Positions 7,584 to 14,283 of a DNA stretch of 15,646 nt are shown here, in pieces. The translations under genes were made by a program, and so were the position numbers. This DNA comes from an uncultured Mycoplasmatota bacterium (GTDB lineage Bacteria > Bacillota_I > Bacilli_A > RF39 > UBA660): the NCBI GenBank assembly GCA_900552335.1, contig URZL01000017.1, positions 1 to 15,646 of the forward strand, written 5' to 3'. The notes under the pieces were generated by a model. It searched no databases and was not told where the DNA came from. It was given only the letters and a program-made list of their open reading frames with translations. The stretch's first letter is position 1. Every line of letters starts with the position of its first letter.

Positions 7584-7907
7584 ATGTCAAAAATTGAAAA
7601 TACAAAAATGGAAGTACCTGATGGCATTAACATGAATGATGAGGATATGTTAAATTCTCTTCTAGAAATTGAGAAGAATATGAGTGTTAATCTGACAATT
7701 GCCTTAAATGAAGCAAGTAATGAAACCTTATATGAACACCTATTTGACTCTTTTGAAACAATAAAAGATCTACAAAGAGATTTATTTGAAATAGCCTTTC
7801 GTTATGGATGGTATTCTTTAGAAGAAGCTGAAACTAATAAAATACAAGAAGAATACAATAAATTGAATCATCAATTTCAAAACTTAAATTGTGATGATGA
7901 AGACTAA
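7584..7907 (+). CDS. CotF-family spore coat protein
   Basis: A 107-aa protein matching the Coat_F family pattern: KIENTKMEVPDG at the N-terminus, then MNDEDMLNSLLEIEKNMS, the hallmark ALNEASNETLYEHLF, and a helix with QRDLFEIAFRYGWYSLEEAE near the C-terminus. In Bacillus such proteins lie in the inner or outer spore coat; many Firmicutes carry several paralogues, some used in vegetative cells. Its AGGAGG site overlaps the stop of the preceding small coat gene (9-base gap), implying translational coupling. The acidic tail NCDDED is short. It ends at a bidirectional terminator shared with the convergent prepilin-like gene. Confidence 0.85.
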   Translation: MSKIENTKMEVPDGINMNDEDMLNSLLEIEKNMSVNLTIALNEASNETLYEHLFDSFETIKDLQRDLFEIAFRYGWYSLEEAETNKIQEEYNKLNHQFQNLNCDDED

Positions 7908-7910
7908 TAT

Positions 7911-7936
7911 AAAAAGAACTCGCTTGAGTTCTTTTA
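7911..7936. terminator. Bidirectional intrinsic terminator
   Basis: A 10-bp perfect stem AAAAGAACTC / GAGTTCTTTT with loop GCTT, between the convergent coat operon and prepilin-like gene A, whose stop codon begins right after it. Confidence 0.88.
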
Positions 7937-8926
7937 CTATAGTCCAGTAAGACTAATTTTATAATTTTCATTTCTGAACTTATATACACTATTATTTAGA
8001 TAATAATTAAAATATAATCCAACGCCATAATTAGCTCCTAAATTATATCCTATAATAGCAGCATTTGTGTTTCCAGTACAGGAAAAATAGATGACATAAA
8101 AACAAATTTGACTAGGAACTTTTTTCAGAGCATCTGCAATCATATCATTTGTAATAGCAGAACCATGTACTCCTGTAGAATAATCCATAACATAAAATTT
8201 ATTACCCAATTTAGATTGTAAGTTAGAAGTAATTGTTTTTAAGTCATTAATACTACCATCATGACTAGATACTAAACTAGATAAGTTTTCCACATTTGTA
8301 TTTGTTTGTTCTAATTCACTTTGTAAAGCATAATCATTTAAATTATTTTGTAATTCTTCTATATTACTTTTCATACTTGTGATTTCATTTGTATTGTTTG
8401 TTATTTTATTATTTAATTCTGTTGCTTTTTCATCTACTAAGTTATTTACTTCATCTTTGGAATATACATTACTAACATTTCCTGTTCCATTATCTAACAT
8501 TGCTACATATTTATTTGTTAAAGCATCAAATCCTATGATACAATTTCCAGTTTTTCTTTCTCCTACGATAATTCCACTATTATAGTTTTTATATACATAA
8601 TATTTATCATTTGAGATACAAACACTGACATTTCCTTCTTTATCTAAATAGAGTTTTCCTTCTCCATCTATGGTTCCTCTATAATCTAGACTTTCTCCTT
8701 TTTTTGTACTTCCTTTATGTTCCTTATCAAATAAAAATTCATAGACTCCATCTTTTTCTATCGCATACAAATTTGCGGATTCTACTAGTCCCTCTACACT
8801 AGACGCAAGTGCTTTCTTTTTACTTTCTTCAATTACATTTGTTATCATTGGTACTGTAATTAAAGTAATCACGGATAATATAACTATTACAGCTAATAAT
8901 TCAATTAATGTAAATCCTTTTTTCAT
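7937..8926 (-). CDS. Prepilin-like protein A with variable C-terminal tip
   Basis: This 329-aa class III signal-peptide protein starts MKKGFTLIELLAVIVILSV. A prepilin peptidase would cut after Gly4 and leave Phe1 and Glu5 of a type IV pilin/ComGC-like mature N-terminus. The Met three codons earlier is rejected because AAGGAAGG would touch it; from Met at 8926 the spacing is 9 bases. A globular head (about 50-150) has two Cys (103, 129). A predicted coiled-coil stalk (about 155-221: YSKDEVNNLVDEKA, SNIEELQNNLN, YALQSELEQTNTNVENL) resembles phage tail-fibre segments. From about residue 222 the 108-residue tip (HDGSINDL to KISLTGL) is unrelated to the other copies. It is driven by cassette copy 2 and ends at a shared terminator. 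No assembly ATPase or peptidase gene is nearby. Surface filament or adhesin is inferred. Confidence 0.85.
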   Translation of the reverse strand: MKKGFTLIELLAVIVILSVITLITVPMITNVIEESKKKALASSVEGLVESANLYAIEKDGVYEFLFDKEHKGSTKKGESLDYRGTIDGEGKLYLDKEGNVSVCISNDKYYVYKNYNSGIIVGERKTGNCIIGFDALTNKYVAMLDNGTGNVSNVYSKDEVNNLVDEKATELNNKITNNTNEITSMKSNIEELQNNLNDYALQSELEQTNTNVENLSSLVSSHDGSINDLKTITSNLQSKLGNKFYVMDYSTGVHGSAITNDMIADALKKVPSQICFYVIYFSCTGNTNAAIIGYNLGANYGVGLYFNYYLNNSVYKFRNENYKISLTGL

Positions 8927-9088
8927 GTCCTTCATCCTTCCTTTTTATAGCAACAAAAAAGAAGAGGTATTTAAAATACCCCCCCCCCGTTTGCATATAG
9001 TAAACACTAAAAATTTGCTATCTACAAACTATATTACTATTTTTATTTACATATTCACTATATCAAAATTAAATACATTTTTCAAGTA
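8927..9088 (-). promoter_or_regulatory. Promoter-leader cassette, copy 2 (C10 tract)
   Basis: Upstream region of prepilin-like gene A. In transcript order: promoter (9057-9085), predicted start near 9050, 37-bp block shared by all copies (9018-9054), inverted repeat GTTTAC-N5-GCAAAC (8989-9005), ten G (8979-8988), hairpin GGTATT-TTA-AATACC, a T-rich tract (TCTTCTTTTTTG), and the AAGGAAGG binding site. The leader is about 125 nt. The hairpin followed by T-rich sequence looks like a weak attenuator. TTTACT, a 20-bp spacer including the G10, then TATTTT could also act as a second promoter whose spacing depends on tract length. Confidence 0.8.
9057..9085 (-). promoter_or_regulatory. Sigma-A-like promoter of prepilin-like gene A
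   Basis: TTGAAA (9080-9085), 17-bp spacer, TATAGT (9057-9062): one mismatch to consensus in each hexamer, conserved in three cassettes. Confidence 0.7.
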
Positions 9089-9190
9089 TTGTTTTTTATA
9101 TAATTTCACAATAGTACTTCTTTACAATAATTTTAATCATACTATTTTTAAAATTACCTTTTATATTAATATGCACGCCACATTTAATTA

Positions 9191-10204
9191 CTATCTATAT
9201 GATATATATATCATATGATGTTTATAATCATCATCATCAATAGTTAATACATCATTTTTATTCATAGATATATAGAAAATTCCACTTGTATAAGGTACAC
9301 TCATTCCAATAAATACATCTCTTATAAAGCCATTAACCATAAAGGATGCATTATATGATGTTTCCGTATTATCCTTTGCAATCTGTATCATAACAATACA
9401 ATCTTTCGGAGCTGTAAAAGAAGTAAATTTATTCGTATAATTATATAATCCTACGCCATTCCAGCCATCTGTTGAAGATATATTTTTCTTTGAAAATTCA
9501 TTTAATTTATTATTAAAATTACTCATAACCGATTGATTACTGCTTACTAAACTAGATAAGTTTTCTACATTGGTATTTGTCTTATCCAATTCACTTTGTA
9601 AAGCATAGTTATTTAAATTATTTTGTAATTCTCCTATATTACTTTTCATGTTTGTGATTTCATTTGTATTGTTTGTTATTTTATTATTTAATTCTGTTGC
9701 TTTTTCATCTACTAAGTTATTTACTTCATCTTTGGAATATACATTACTAACATTTCCTGTTCCATTATCTAACATTGCTACATATTTATTTGTTAAGGCA
9801 TCAAATCCTATGATACAATTTCCAGCTTTTCTTTCTCCTACGATAATTCCACTATTATAGTTTTTATATGCATAATATTTATCATTGGAGATACATATAC
9901 TTGTATTTCCTTCTTTGTCTAAATAGAGTTTTCCTTCTCCATCTATGGTTCCTCTATAATCTAGACTTTCTCCTTTTTTTGTACTTCCTTTGTGTTCCTT
10001 ATCAAATAAAAATTCATAGACTCCTGCCTCATGACTTATTGTAAAATAATTAGTCGAATCTAATATTCCTTGTACACTAGACATAAGTGCTTTCTTTTTA
10101 CTTTCCTCTATTACATTTGTTATCATGGGTATGGTGATTAAGGTAATCACGGATAATATAACAATCACAGCTAATAATTCAATTAATGTAAATCCTTTTT
10201 TCAT
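9191..10204 (-). CDS. Prepilin-like protein B with variable C-terminal tip
   Basis: A 337-aa paralogue of protein A with the same start logic (MKKGFTLIELLAVIVILSV, start at 10204 rather than 10213). The predicted processed N-terminus, head with paired Cys, and coiled-coil stalk are nearly identical to A through SSLVSS (about residue 222). The exception is a divergent patch near residues 42-62 (SSVQGILDSTNYFTISHEAG against SSVEGLVESANLYAIEKDG). The 115-residue tip (NQSVMSNFNN to HMIYISYR) is different from A. It reads as a beta-rich domain, with GWNGVGLYNYTNKFTSFTAP and later YTSGIFYISMNKND, reminiscent of receptor-binding tips of tail fibres or C1q-like folds. It is transcribed from cassette copy 3, immediately downstream of cse60. 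No clear terminator separates it from cassette copy 2. Confidence 0.85.
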   Translation of the reverse strand: MKKGFTLIELLAVIVILSVITLITIPMITNVIEESKKKALMSSVQGILDSTNYFTISHEAGVYEFLFDKEHKGSTKKGESLDYRGTIDGEGKLYLDKEGNTSICISNDKYYAYKNYNSGIIVGERKAGNCIIGFDALTNKYVAMLDNGTGNVSNVYSKDEVNNLVDEKATELNNKITNNTNEITNMKSNIGELQNNLNNYALQSELDKTNTNVENLSSLVSSNQSVMSNFNNKLNEFSKKNISSTDGWNGVGLYNYTNKFTSFTAPKDCIVMIQIAKDNTETSYNASFMVNGFIRDVFIGMSVPYTSGIFYISMNKNDVLTIDDDDYKHHMIYISYR

Positions 10205-10366
10205 GTTCTTCATCCTTCCTTTTTATAGCAACAAAAAAGAAGAGGTATTTAAAATACCCCCCCCCCGTTTGCATATAGTAAACACTAAAAATTTGCTATC
10301 TACAAACTATATTACTATTTTTATTTACATATTCACTATATCAAAATTAAATACATTTTTCAAGTA
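10205..10366 (-). promoter_or_regulatory. Promoter-leader cassette, copy 3 (C10 tract)
   Basis: Identical by eye to copy 2, apart from one base between the two ATG codons at the gene start. The promoter is at 10335-10363, the inverted repeat at 10267-10283, the ten-base C run (plus strand) at 10257-10266, and the hairpin plus T-rich tract and AAGGAAGG lie just before prepilin-like gene B. Confidence 0.8.
10335..10363 (-). promoter_or_regulatory. Sigma-A-like promoter of prepilin-like gene B
   Basis: TTGAAA (10358-10363), 17-bp spacer, TATAGT (10335-10340). Same sequence as the copy 2 promoter. Confidence 0.7.
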
Positions 10367-10382
10367 ATTCATCATCAAATTC

Positions 10383-10550
10383 TTAATGATAAATGATCAT
10401 TGCAGAATAACAATATACCTGTTCTTCTGAAAAAACACTAATAGCAACTTGATATTTTATATCAATCACATCAATATCATTTTGTAAAAAATCATTAACC
10501 GATTTTTCTAAATCTAATTCATGCGATTCATCAAATAATTTTACTTTCAA
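10383..10550 (-). CDS. cse60: Cse60-like small sporulation-associated protein (TTG start)
   Basis: This 55-aa ORF starts at TTG, with AGGGTG six bases upstream. It reads MKVKLFDESHELDLEKSVND, then DVIDIKYQVAIS and EEQVYCYSAMIIYH. This is the layout of proteins annotated as Cse60, a small sigma-E-controlled protein of B. subtilis: a KVKLFDE.HE.DLE opening, a central DIKYQVA and a closing FSAMI(I/V)Y. Its biochemical role is unknown. The ribosome binding site begins right after the stop of the flippase gene (14-base gap), so the two are one operon. The family name is from recall of the pattern and could be checked by a profile search; the reading frame itself is solid. Confidence 0.75.
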   Translation of the reverse strand: MKVKLFDESHELDLEKSVNDFLQNDIDVIDIKYQVAISVFSEEQVYCYSAMIIYH

Positions 10551-10564
10551 GTTTATCACCCTTT

Positions 10565-12112
10565 TTAGGATACTCTTTTTTTCTTCAAAAATTTGTTGAT
10601 TTTTGGAATCATATAGTCATAAAAATAACGAAATTCTTTTGTTTTGTGAAATAAAAGACAGATTATAGACACTAATAGAGAAAAAGTAACGATTCCATAT
10701 AAGATAAATACAACGAGATTTGAAATGGATAAATAATGATAGCAAAGCATTGTAATTCCACCTAATATTAAATAAAGAAGTAAATAAATGCTATATTGTT
10801 TATAGAAATCCTTTACATTTTCTTTAAATCCATATTCATAAATGATGTAAGGATCAAGCCAAACAACTGTAATAAGTCTACTAATAATAGTACCAAGAAT
10901 TACTCCTGAAATTCCAAAATAATAAGCTAAAATAACAGAAATAATAATATTTAAAATACACATAAAGATAGGACGATATTTTGCTTTATAAAATAAGCCA
11001 TAGGCATTTCGAAATGATGTTGTGACACTTTGCATACCTGTTATATACAAATTAAAAGATATTAAAAAGGCAACCCAATTACTCAAAACGTATTCTTCAC
11101 CAATCCATATTCTAATAAAAGGATTAATAAATACCATAATGCAAATTGAAACTGTTCCATATAGTAAAAATGTAAAGAAGTTTAAATTTTCATATACATT
11201 TCTACTTCTTTTTTCATTGGTAGTAACTACTAAATTACCAATGCTAGATGTAATAGCATTAAAAATTTGATTTAAAATGTTATAAATTGAATTAATAATC
11301 ATTAAATAATTAGAATAAATTCCTACCATAACTAATCCAATTATTTTAGATATTACAATGTTATCGGTTCCATTCATAATAACACTGCCAATTTTATAGA
11401 TAAACAAGGAAGAAACATTTTTTTTAATTTCTTTATACTCTTGTTTATCTATTTCTTGCACTTTTTTTTCTTTTAAATAAGGGTACAAGTGTTCTGCCTT
11501 CTTAGAAATATAAATATTTTGTAAAATAACCATTACAATACTAGAACCCAAATATAAAATAAAATTATGAGTTGTTAGTAATAAAATGATTTGAACAATA
11601 GATAAAACTGTTGAGAATAAAAATGTAATTTTACTAGTAATATATCCTTTTTGATCGGCATCAATTAAAAATTTTTTATAAACAAAAAAGTAACTAGATG
11701 CGGAATGAGTAACAAACATCATATAAATTAAATAAATATGTGGTATATTTTCTGGCATTTCTTTAATTAGGAATGGCAAAAATGGTGTTATCGAAAAACC
11801 AATCATTAATACAGCAATCCCAATAATATTATAAATTCTTTTGTAAAAATACATTAAAGATTTAATTTTTTCATGATCTTCCGTTGATAATGGTTTATAA
11901 AGACTATATGGAATAGCGATACCAATTCCTAAATCGGCTAAAGATAACATCGTAATAATATTAGAAAATAAACCATTAATTCCAAGATATTCACTACCTA
12001 GAGTATATATAAAAATTGTCTTTACAACAAAATTAATAACAACCGTTAAAACTTGTGTTATAATTGAAAAACTTGAATTTTTGATAGAAGCTGCTGCTCT
12101 ATTACTTGTCAT
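10565..12112 (-). CDS. Wzx-like polysaccharide flippase (MVF superfamily)
   Basis: A 515-aa multi-pass membrane protein, with about 12-14 hydrophobic helices along its length. The N-terminus NSSFSIITQVLTVVINFVVK and the following TIFIYTLGSEYLGINGLFSN, LSLADLGIGIAIPYSLYKPL are typical of oligosaccharide/lipid-linked glycan translocases of the MATE/MVF type (Wzx, SpoVB relatives). It would flip an undecaprenyl-linked glycan across the membrane; the substrate cannot be told, and no glycosyltransferase is nearby. The start at 12112 (MTSNRAAAS) is preferred to a Met nine codons upstream because GGAGG lies eight bases before it. The C-terminus is basic (NKFLKKKRVS). It is followed after 14 bases by cse60, a hint of a sporulation-stage role but no proof. 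Confidence 0.9.
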   Translation of the reverse strand: MTSNRAAASIKNSSFSIITQVLTVVINFVVKTIFIYTLGSEYLGINGLFSNIITMLSLADLGIGIAIPYSLYKPLSTEDHEKIKSLMYFYKRIYNIIGIAVLMIGFSITPFLPFLIKEMPENIPHIYLIYMMFVTHSASSYFFVYKKFLIDADQKGYITSKITFLFSTVLSIVQIILLLTTHNFILYLGSSIVMVILQNIYISKKAEHLYPYLKEKKVQEIDKQEYKEIKKNVSSLFIYKIGSVIMNGTDNIVISKIIGLVMVGIYSNYLMIINSIYNILNQIFNAITSSIGNLVVTTNEKRSRNVYENLNFFTFLLYGTVSICIMVFINPFIRIWIGEEYVLSNWVAFLISFNLYITGMQSVTTSFRNAYGLFYKAKYRPIFMCILNIIISVILAYYFGISGVILGTIISRLITVVWLDPYIIYEYGFKENVKDFYKQYSIYLLLYLILGGITMLCYHYLSISNLVVFILYGIVTFSLLVSIICLLFHKTKEFRYFYDYMIPKINKFLKKKRVS

Positions 12113-12130
12113 ATTATCATCCTCCTTTTC

Positions 12131-12159
12131 ATTATACAAAAAAACTTACTATGTAGCAA
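12131..12159 (-). promoter_or_regulatory. Candidate promoter of flippase-cse60
   Basis: TTGCTA (12154-12159), 17-bp spacer, consensus TATAAT (12131-12136). It overlaps a hairpin with T-run and would give a very short leader starting just before GGAGG. Confidence 0.45.
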
Positions 12160-12162
12160 GTT
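12138..12162 (-). terminator. Terminator-like hairpin upstream of the flippase gene
   Basis: On the minus strand, AACTTGCT-ACAT-AGTAAGTT (with one G-T pair) is followed by seven T. It could stop transcripts coming from the decayed ORF region. It overlaps the candidate flippase promoter. Confidence 0.5.
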
Positions 12163-12231
12163 TTATTATTTATTTAAATATTTAACATATTTTTTCATTT
12201 GAATTAAAATGAAAGACTCCTTCTACTTCTA

Positions 12232-12473
12232 TTAAAAATGAAACCATTTTTTCAATACTTCATTACCTGAAACAGATTTACTAGATAAAATTTCTAATTT
12301 GTCATCTAAAAATTAATCACAATTTTTAAGTGTTCTTTTTAATTTTCCTGTCTAAATAACATTTTAGCCAATTGCAGCTGCATAACTTTTCTATTTTCTC
12401 CTTTTGTACAAAAATTATATTCTTTCTTATATTCTTTCTCATCTATTAATTTTTTTCATTTTTCTAATGTCAT
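12232..12473 (-). pseudogene. Decayed small ORF
   Basis: Minus-strand conceptual translation from 12473 gives MTLEK, an in-frame TGA, KKLIDEKEYKKEY, NFCTKGENRKVMQLQLAKML, FRQEN, a TAA, then KEHLK. A frame change leads to LDDKLEILSSKSVSGNEVLK and KWFHF before a final stop at 12232. The pieces look like one amphipathic protein of about 80 residues broken by two stops and a frameshift. I do not recognise the family. The rest of the 12113-12528 gap holds only the hairpin, the promoter and the thrS terminator. It could be chance coding-like sequence; confidence is modest. Confidence 0.4.
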
Positions 12474-12501
12474 ATATAGTTTTCCACATAATTAATATAA
12501 C

Positions 12502-12527
12502 AAAAAAGGAAAATTTTTTTACTTTCC
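12502..12527 (-). terminator. Intrinsic terminator of thrS
   Basis: On the minus strand, GGAAAG, an A-rich loop and TTTTCC (last pair G-T) are followed by six T, right after the thrS stop codon. Confidence 0.7.
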
Positions 12528-12528
12528 C

Positions 12529-14283
12529 TTACTTTTTATTTTTAATAACATCTAAAATATAATCTATAAATTCTTTATTTGATAAAGTTGTAGTTTCTTC
12601 GCTACCAAATTTTCTGAAACTAATACTTTTACTTTCTTTCTCTTTGTCTCCCAAAATTAAAGTATATGGAATTTTTTTTGTTTGGCTTTCTCTCATTTTG
12701 TAACTTAATTTTTCATTTCGATCATCTAATTCTACACGGATGTTGTTTTCAGTTAACATTTCTTTTATTTCTTGTGCATAATCTAAATGATATTCATTTT
12801 TTACTGGAATAATATTCACTTGTACAGGAGCAAGCCATGTTGGAAAAGCCCCTTTTGTTTCTTCCATTAAAAAGGCTGTAAAACGATCAAATGTACCAAA
12901 AATTGCTCTATGAAGTACTACTGGAATTTGTTTTTCACCATTTTTATCAATATAAGATAAATCAAAACGTCTTGGAAGTAGAAAATCCAATTGACAAGTA
13001 GATAAAGTTACTTCTGGTCCAACAGCTGGTTTTACTTCAACATCTAATTTTGGACCATAGAATGCTGCTTCACCGATTGCTTCAAAATATTCAACATTTA
13101 ATTCATTCAATACTTCTCTTAATTTATTTTCTGCCATGTTCCACATAGTATCATCATCAAAATATTTTTCCTTATCTTCAGGATCTCTTAATGATAATCT
13201 AAATTTGTAATCTTTGATACCAAAATCTTTATAAACATCCAATATTAAACTAACAACTTTTTTAAATTCTTCACCAATTTGTTCAGGAGTTACAAATAGA
13301 TGGGCATCATTTTGACACATGCATCTAACTCTTTCTAGTCCTTTTACTGCGCCACTTGCTTCATATCTAAAATCTGTAGCAAATTCTCCAATACGGATTG
13401 GTAAATCTCTGTAAGAATGTAATTTATTTTTATAAACTAACATATGATGTGGACAGTTCATTGGTCTTAATACAAATTCTTCATCATCTACTTTCATAGA
13501 TGGGAACATATTTTCTTTATAGTGATCCCAATGTCCAGATGTTTTATATAAATTAACAGTTCCAACACATGGTGTATAAACATGTTGATACCCTAATTTT
13601 TGTTCTTTTTCATAGATATAATTTTCTAATTGTTTACGAACCAATGCACCATTTGGTAACCATAATGGCATACCAGAACCTACTAATTCATGTGACATAA
13701 ATATATCTAAATCTTTTCCAATTTTTCTATGATCTCTTTCTTTTGCCTCTTGTAATAAACGCAAGTATTTATTTAAATCCTCTTCATTTGTAAAACATAC
13801 GCCATAAATTCTTTGAAGCATTTTGTTTTTAGCGTCACCCTTCCAATAAGCTCCACTAAATTTAATTAATTTAAAATATTTTAATTCTTTTACAGTATCT
13901 ACATGTGGTCCTCTACATAAATCGGTAAAATCACCTTGTGTATAGCAAGTAATGACTGTATCTTTTTCATCCATTCTATTAATTAAATCTATTTTATAAG
14001 GATCATTTTTAAACATTTCTAAAGCTTCTTCTTTACTTATTTCATGTCTAACAATTCTTTTTCCATCTTTTGCTATTTTTTTCATTTCTTTTTCAATAAT
14101 TGGTAAATCTTCTTCTTTTATTACTTTATCGCCTAAATCAATATCATAATAAAAACCATCTTCAATAACTGGTCCTACCCAAAACATAGCATTTGGATAT
14201 AAATGTTTTACTGCTTGCGCTAATAAATGAGCACAACTATGATTTAACTTATTTAAATATTCATCTTCTTTTATGTTTAACAT
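12529..14283 (-). CDS. thrS: Threonyl-tRNA synthetase lacking the TGS domain
   Basis: ThrRS charges tRNA-Thr. This 584-aa form starts directly at the editing domain: HSCAH (His15, His19) and CRGPH (Cys123, His127) keep the zinc/editing residues that clear Ser-tRNA-Thr. The class II core follows with Zn ligands Cys277 (RPMNCPHH), His328 (NDAHLF) and His458 (VLHRAI), motif 2 around [17 protein letters not shown] (305-321), and motif 3 around [13 protein letters not shown] with Arg467. The anticodon-binding domain runs from about 483. The usual N-terminal TGS domain (about 60 aa, full length about 640) is absent; no in-frame TGS sequence lies upstream. The start codon overlaps the previous gene's stop by 7 bases, with AAGGGG as binding site. 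Control is by the upstream Thr T-box. A terminator follows. Confidence 0.96.
   Translation of the reverse strand: MLNIKEDEYLNKLNHSCAHLLAQAVKHLYPNAMFWVGPVIEDGFYYDIDLGDKVIKEEDLPIIEKEMKKIAKDGKRIVRHEISKEEALEMFKNDPYKIDLINRMDEKDTVITCYTQGDFTDLCRGPHVDTVKELKYFKLIKFSGAYWKGDAKNKMLQRIYGVCFTNEEDLNKYLRLLQEAKERDHRKIGKDLDIFMSHELVGSGMPLWLPNGALVRKQLENYIYEKEQKLGYQHVYTPCVGTVNLYKTSGHWDHYKENMFPSMKVDDEEFVLRPMNCPHHMLVYKNKLHSYRDLPIRIGEFATDFRYEASGAVKGLERVRCMCQNDAHLFVTPEQIGEEFKKVVSLILDVYKDFGIKDYKFRLSLRDPEDKEKYFDDDTMWNMAENKLREVLNELNVEYFEAIGEAAFYGPKLDVEVKPAVGPEVTLSTCQLDFLLPRRFDLSYIDKNGEKQIPVVLHRAIFGTFDRFTAFLMEETKGAFPTWLAPVQVNIIPVKNEYHLDYAQEIKEMLTENNIRVELDDRNEKLSYKMRESQTKKIPYTLILGDKEKESKSISFRKFGSEETTTLSNKEFIDYILDVIKNKK

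Larger units (their letters stand above)
8264..9088 (-). repeat. Duplicated unit, copy A (cassette plus prepilin stalk region)
   Basis: This direct repeat lies 1278 bp (1275 bp in most of the coding part) from 9539-10366. By eye the non-coding part, from the gene start to just beyond the -35, is identical between the copies. The coding part is nearly identical except a short patch around codons 42-62. Homology ends abruptly at the tip on one side and 3 bp upstream of the -35 on the other. Confidence 0.85.
9539..10366 (-). repeat. Duplicated unit, copy B (cassette plus prepilin stalk region)
   Basis: Partner of the 8264-9088 repeat. The right boundary lies 17 bp beyond the cse60 stop codon, so the duplicated piece abuts an unrelated gene exactly upstream of its own promoter. 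Confidence 0.85.

Noticed and set aside
8925..9218. Plus-strand ORFs spanning cassette copies 2 and 3 (8925-9218, 10125-10367)
   Set aside because: They run antisense through the promoter-leader and prepilin start. The sequence is low-complexity and hydrophobic only because of AT-rich composition, and no ribosome binding site is present.
81..10366. Repeated cassettes as a CRISPR array, insertion sequence or transposon ends
   Set aside because: There are only three long, widely spaced copies upstream of genes; no short regular repeats with spacers, no transposase, no terminal inverted repeats and no target duplications were seen.
12456..12458. In-frame TGA at a position where Trp would fit, suggesting a recoded genetic code
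   Set aside because: Intact genes such as sufB, thrS and the plus-strand gene at 3513 use TGG for Trp, the 3513 gene ends at TGA, and the region has other stops and a frameshift. Decay is simpler.
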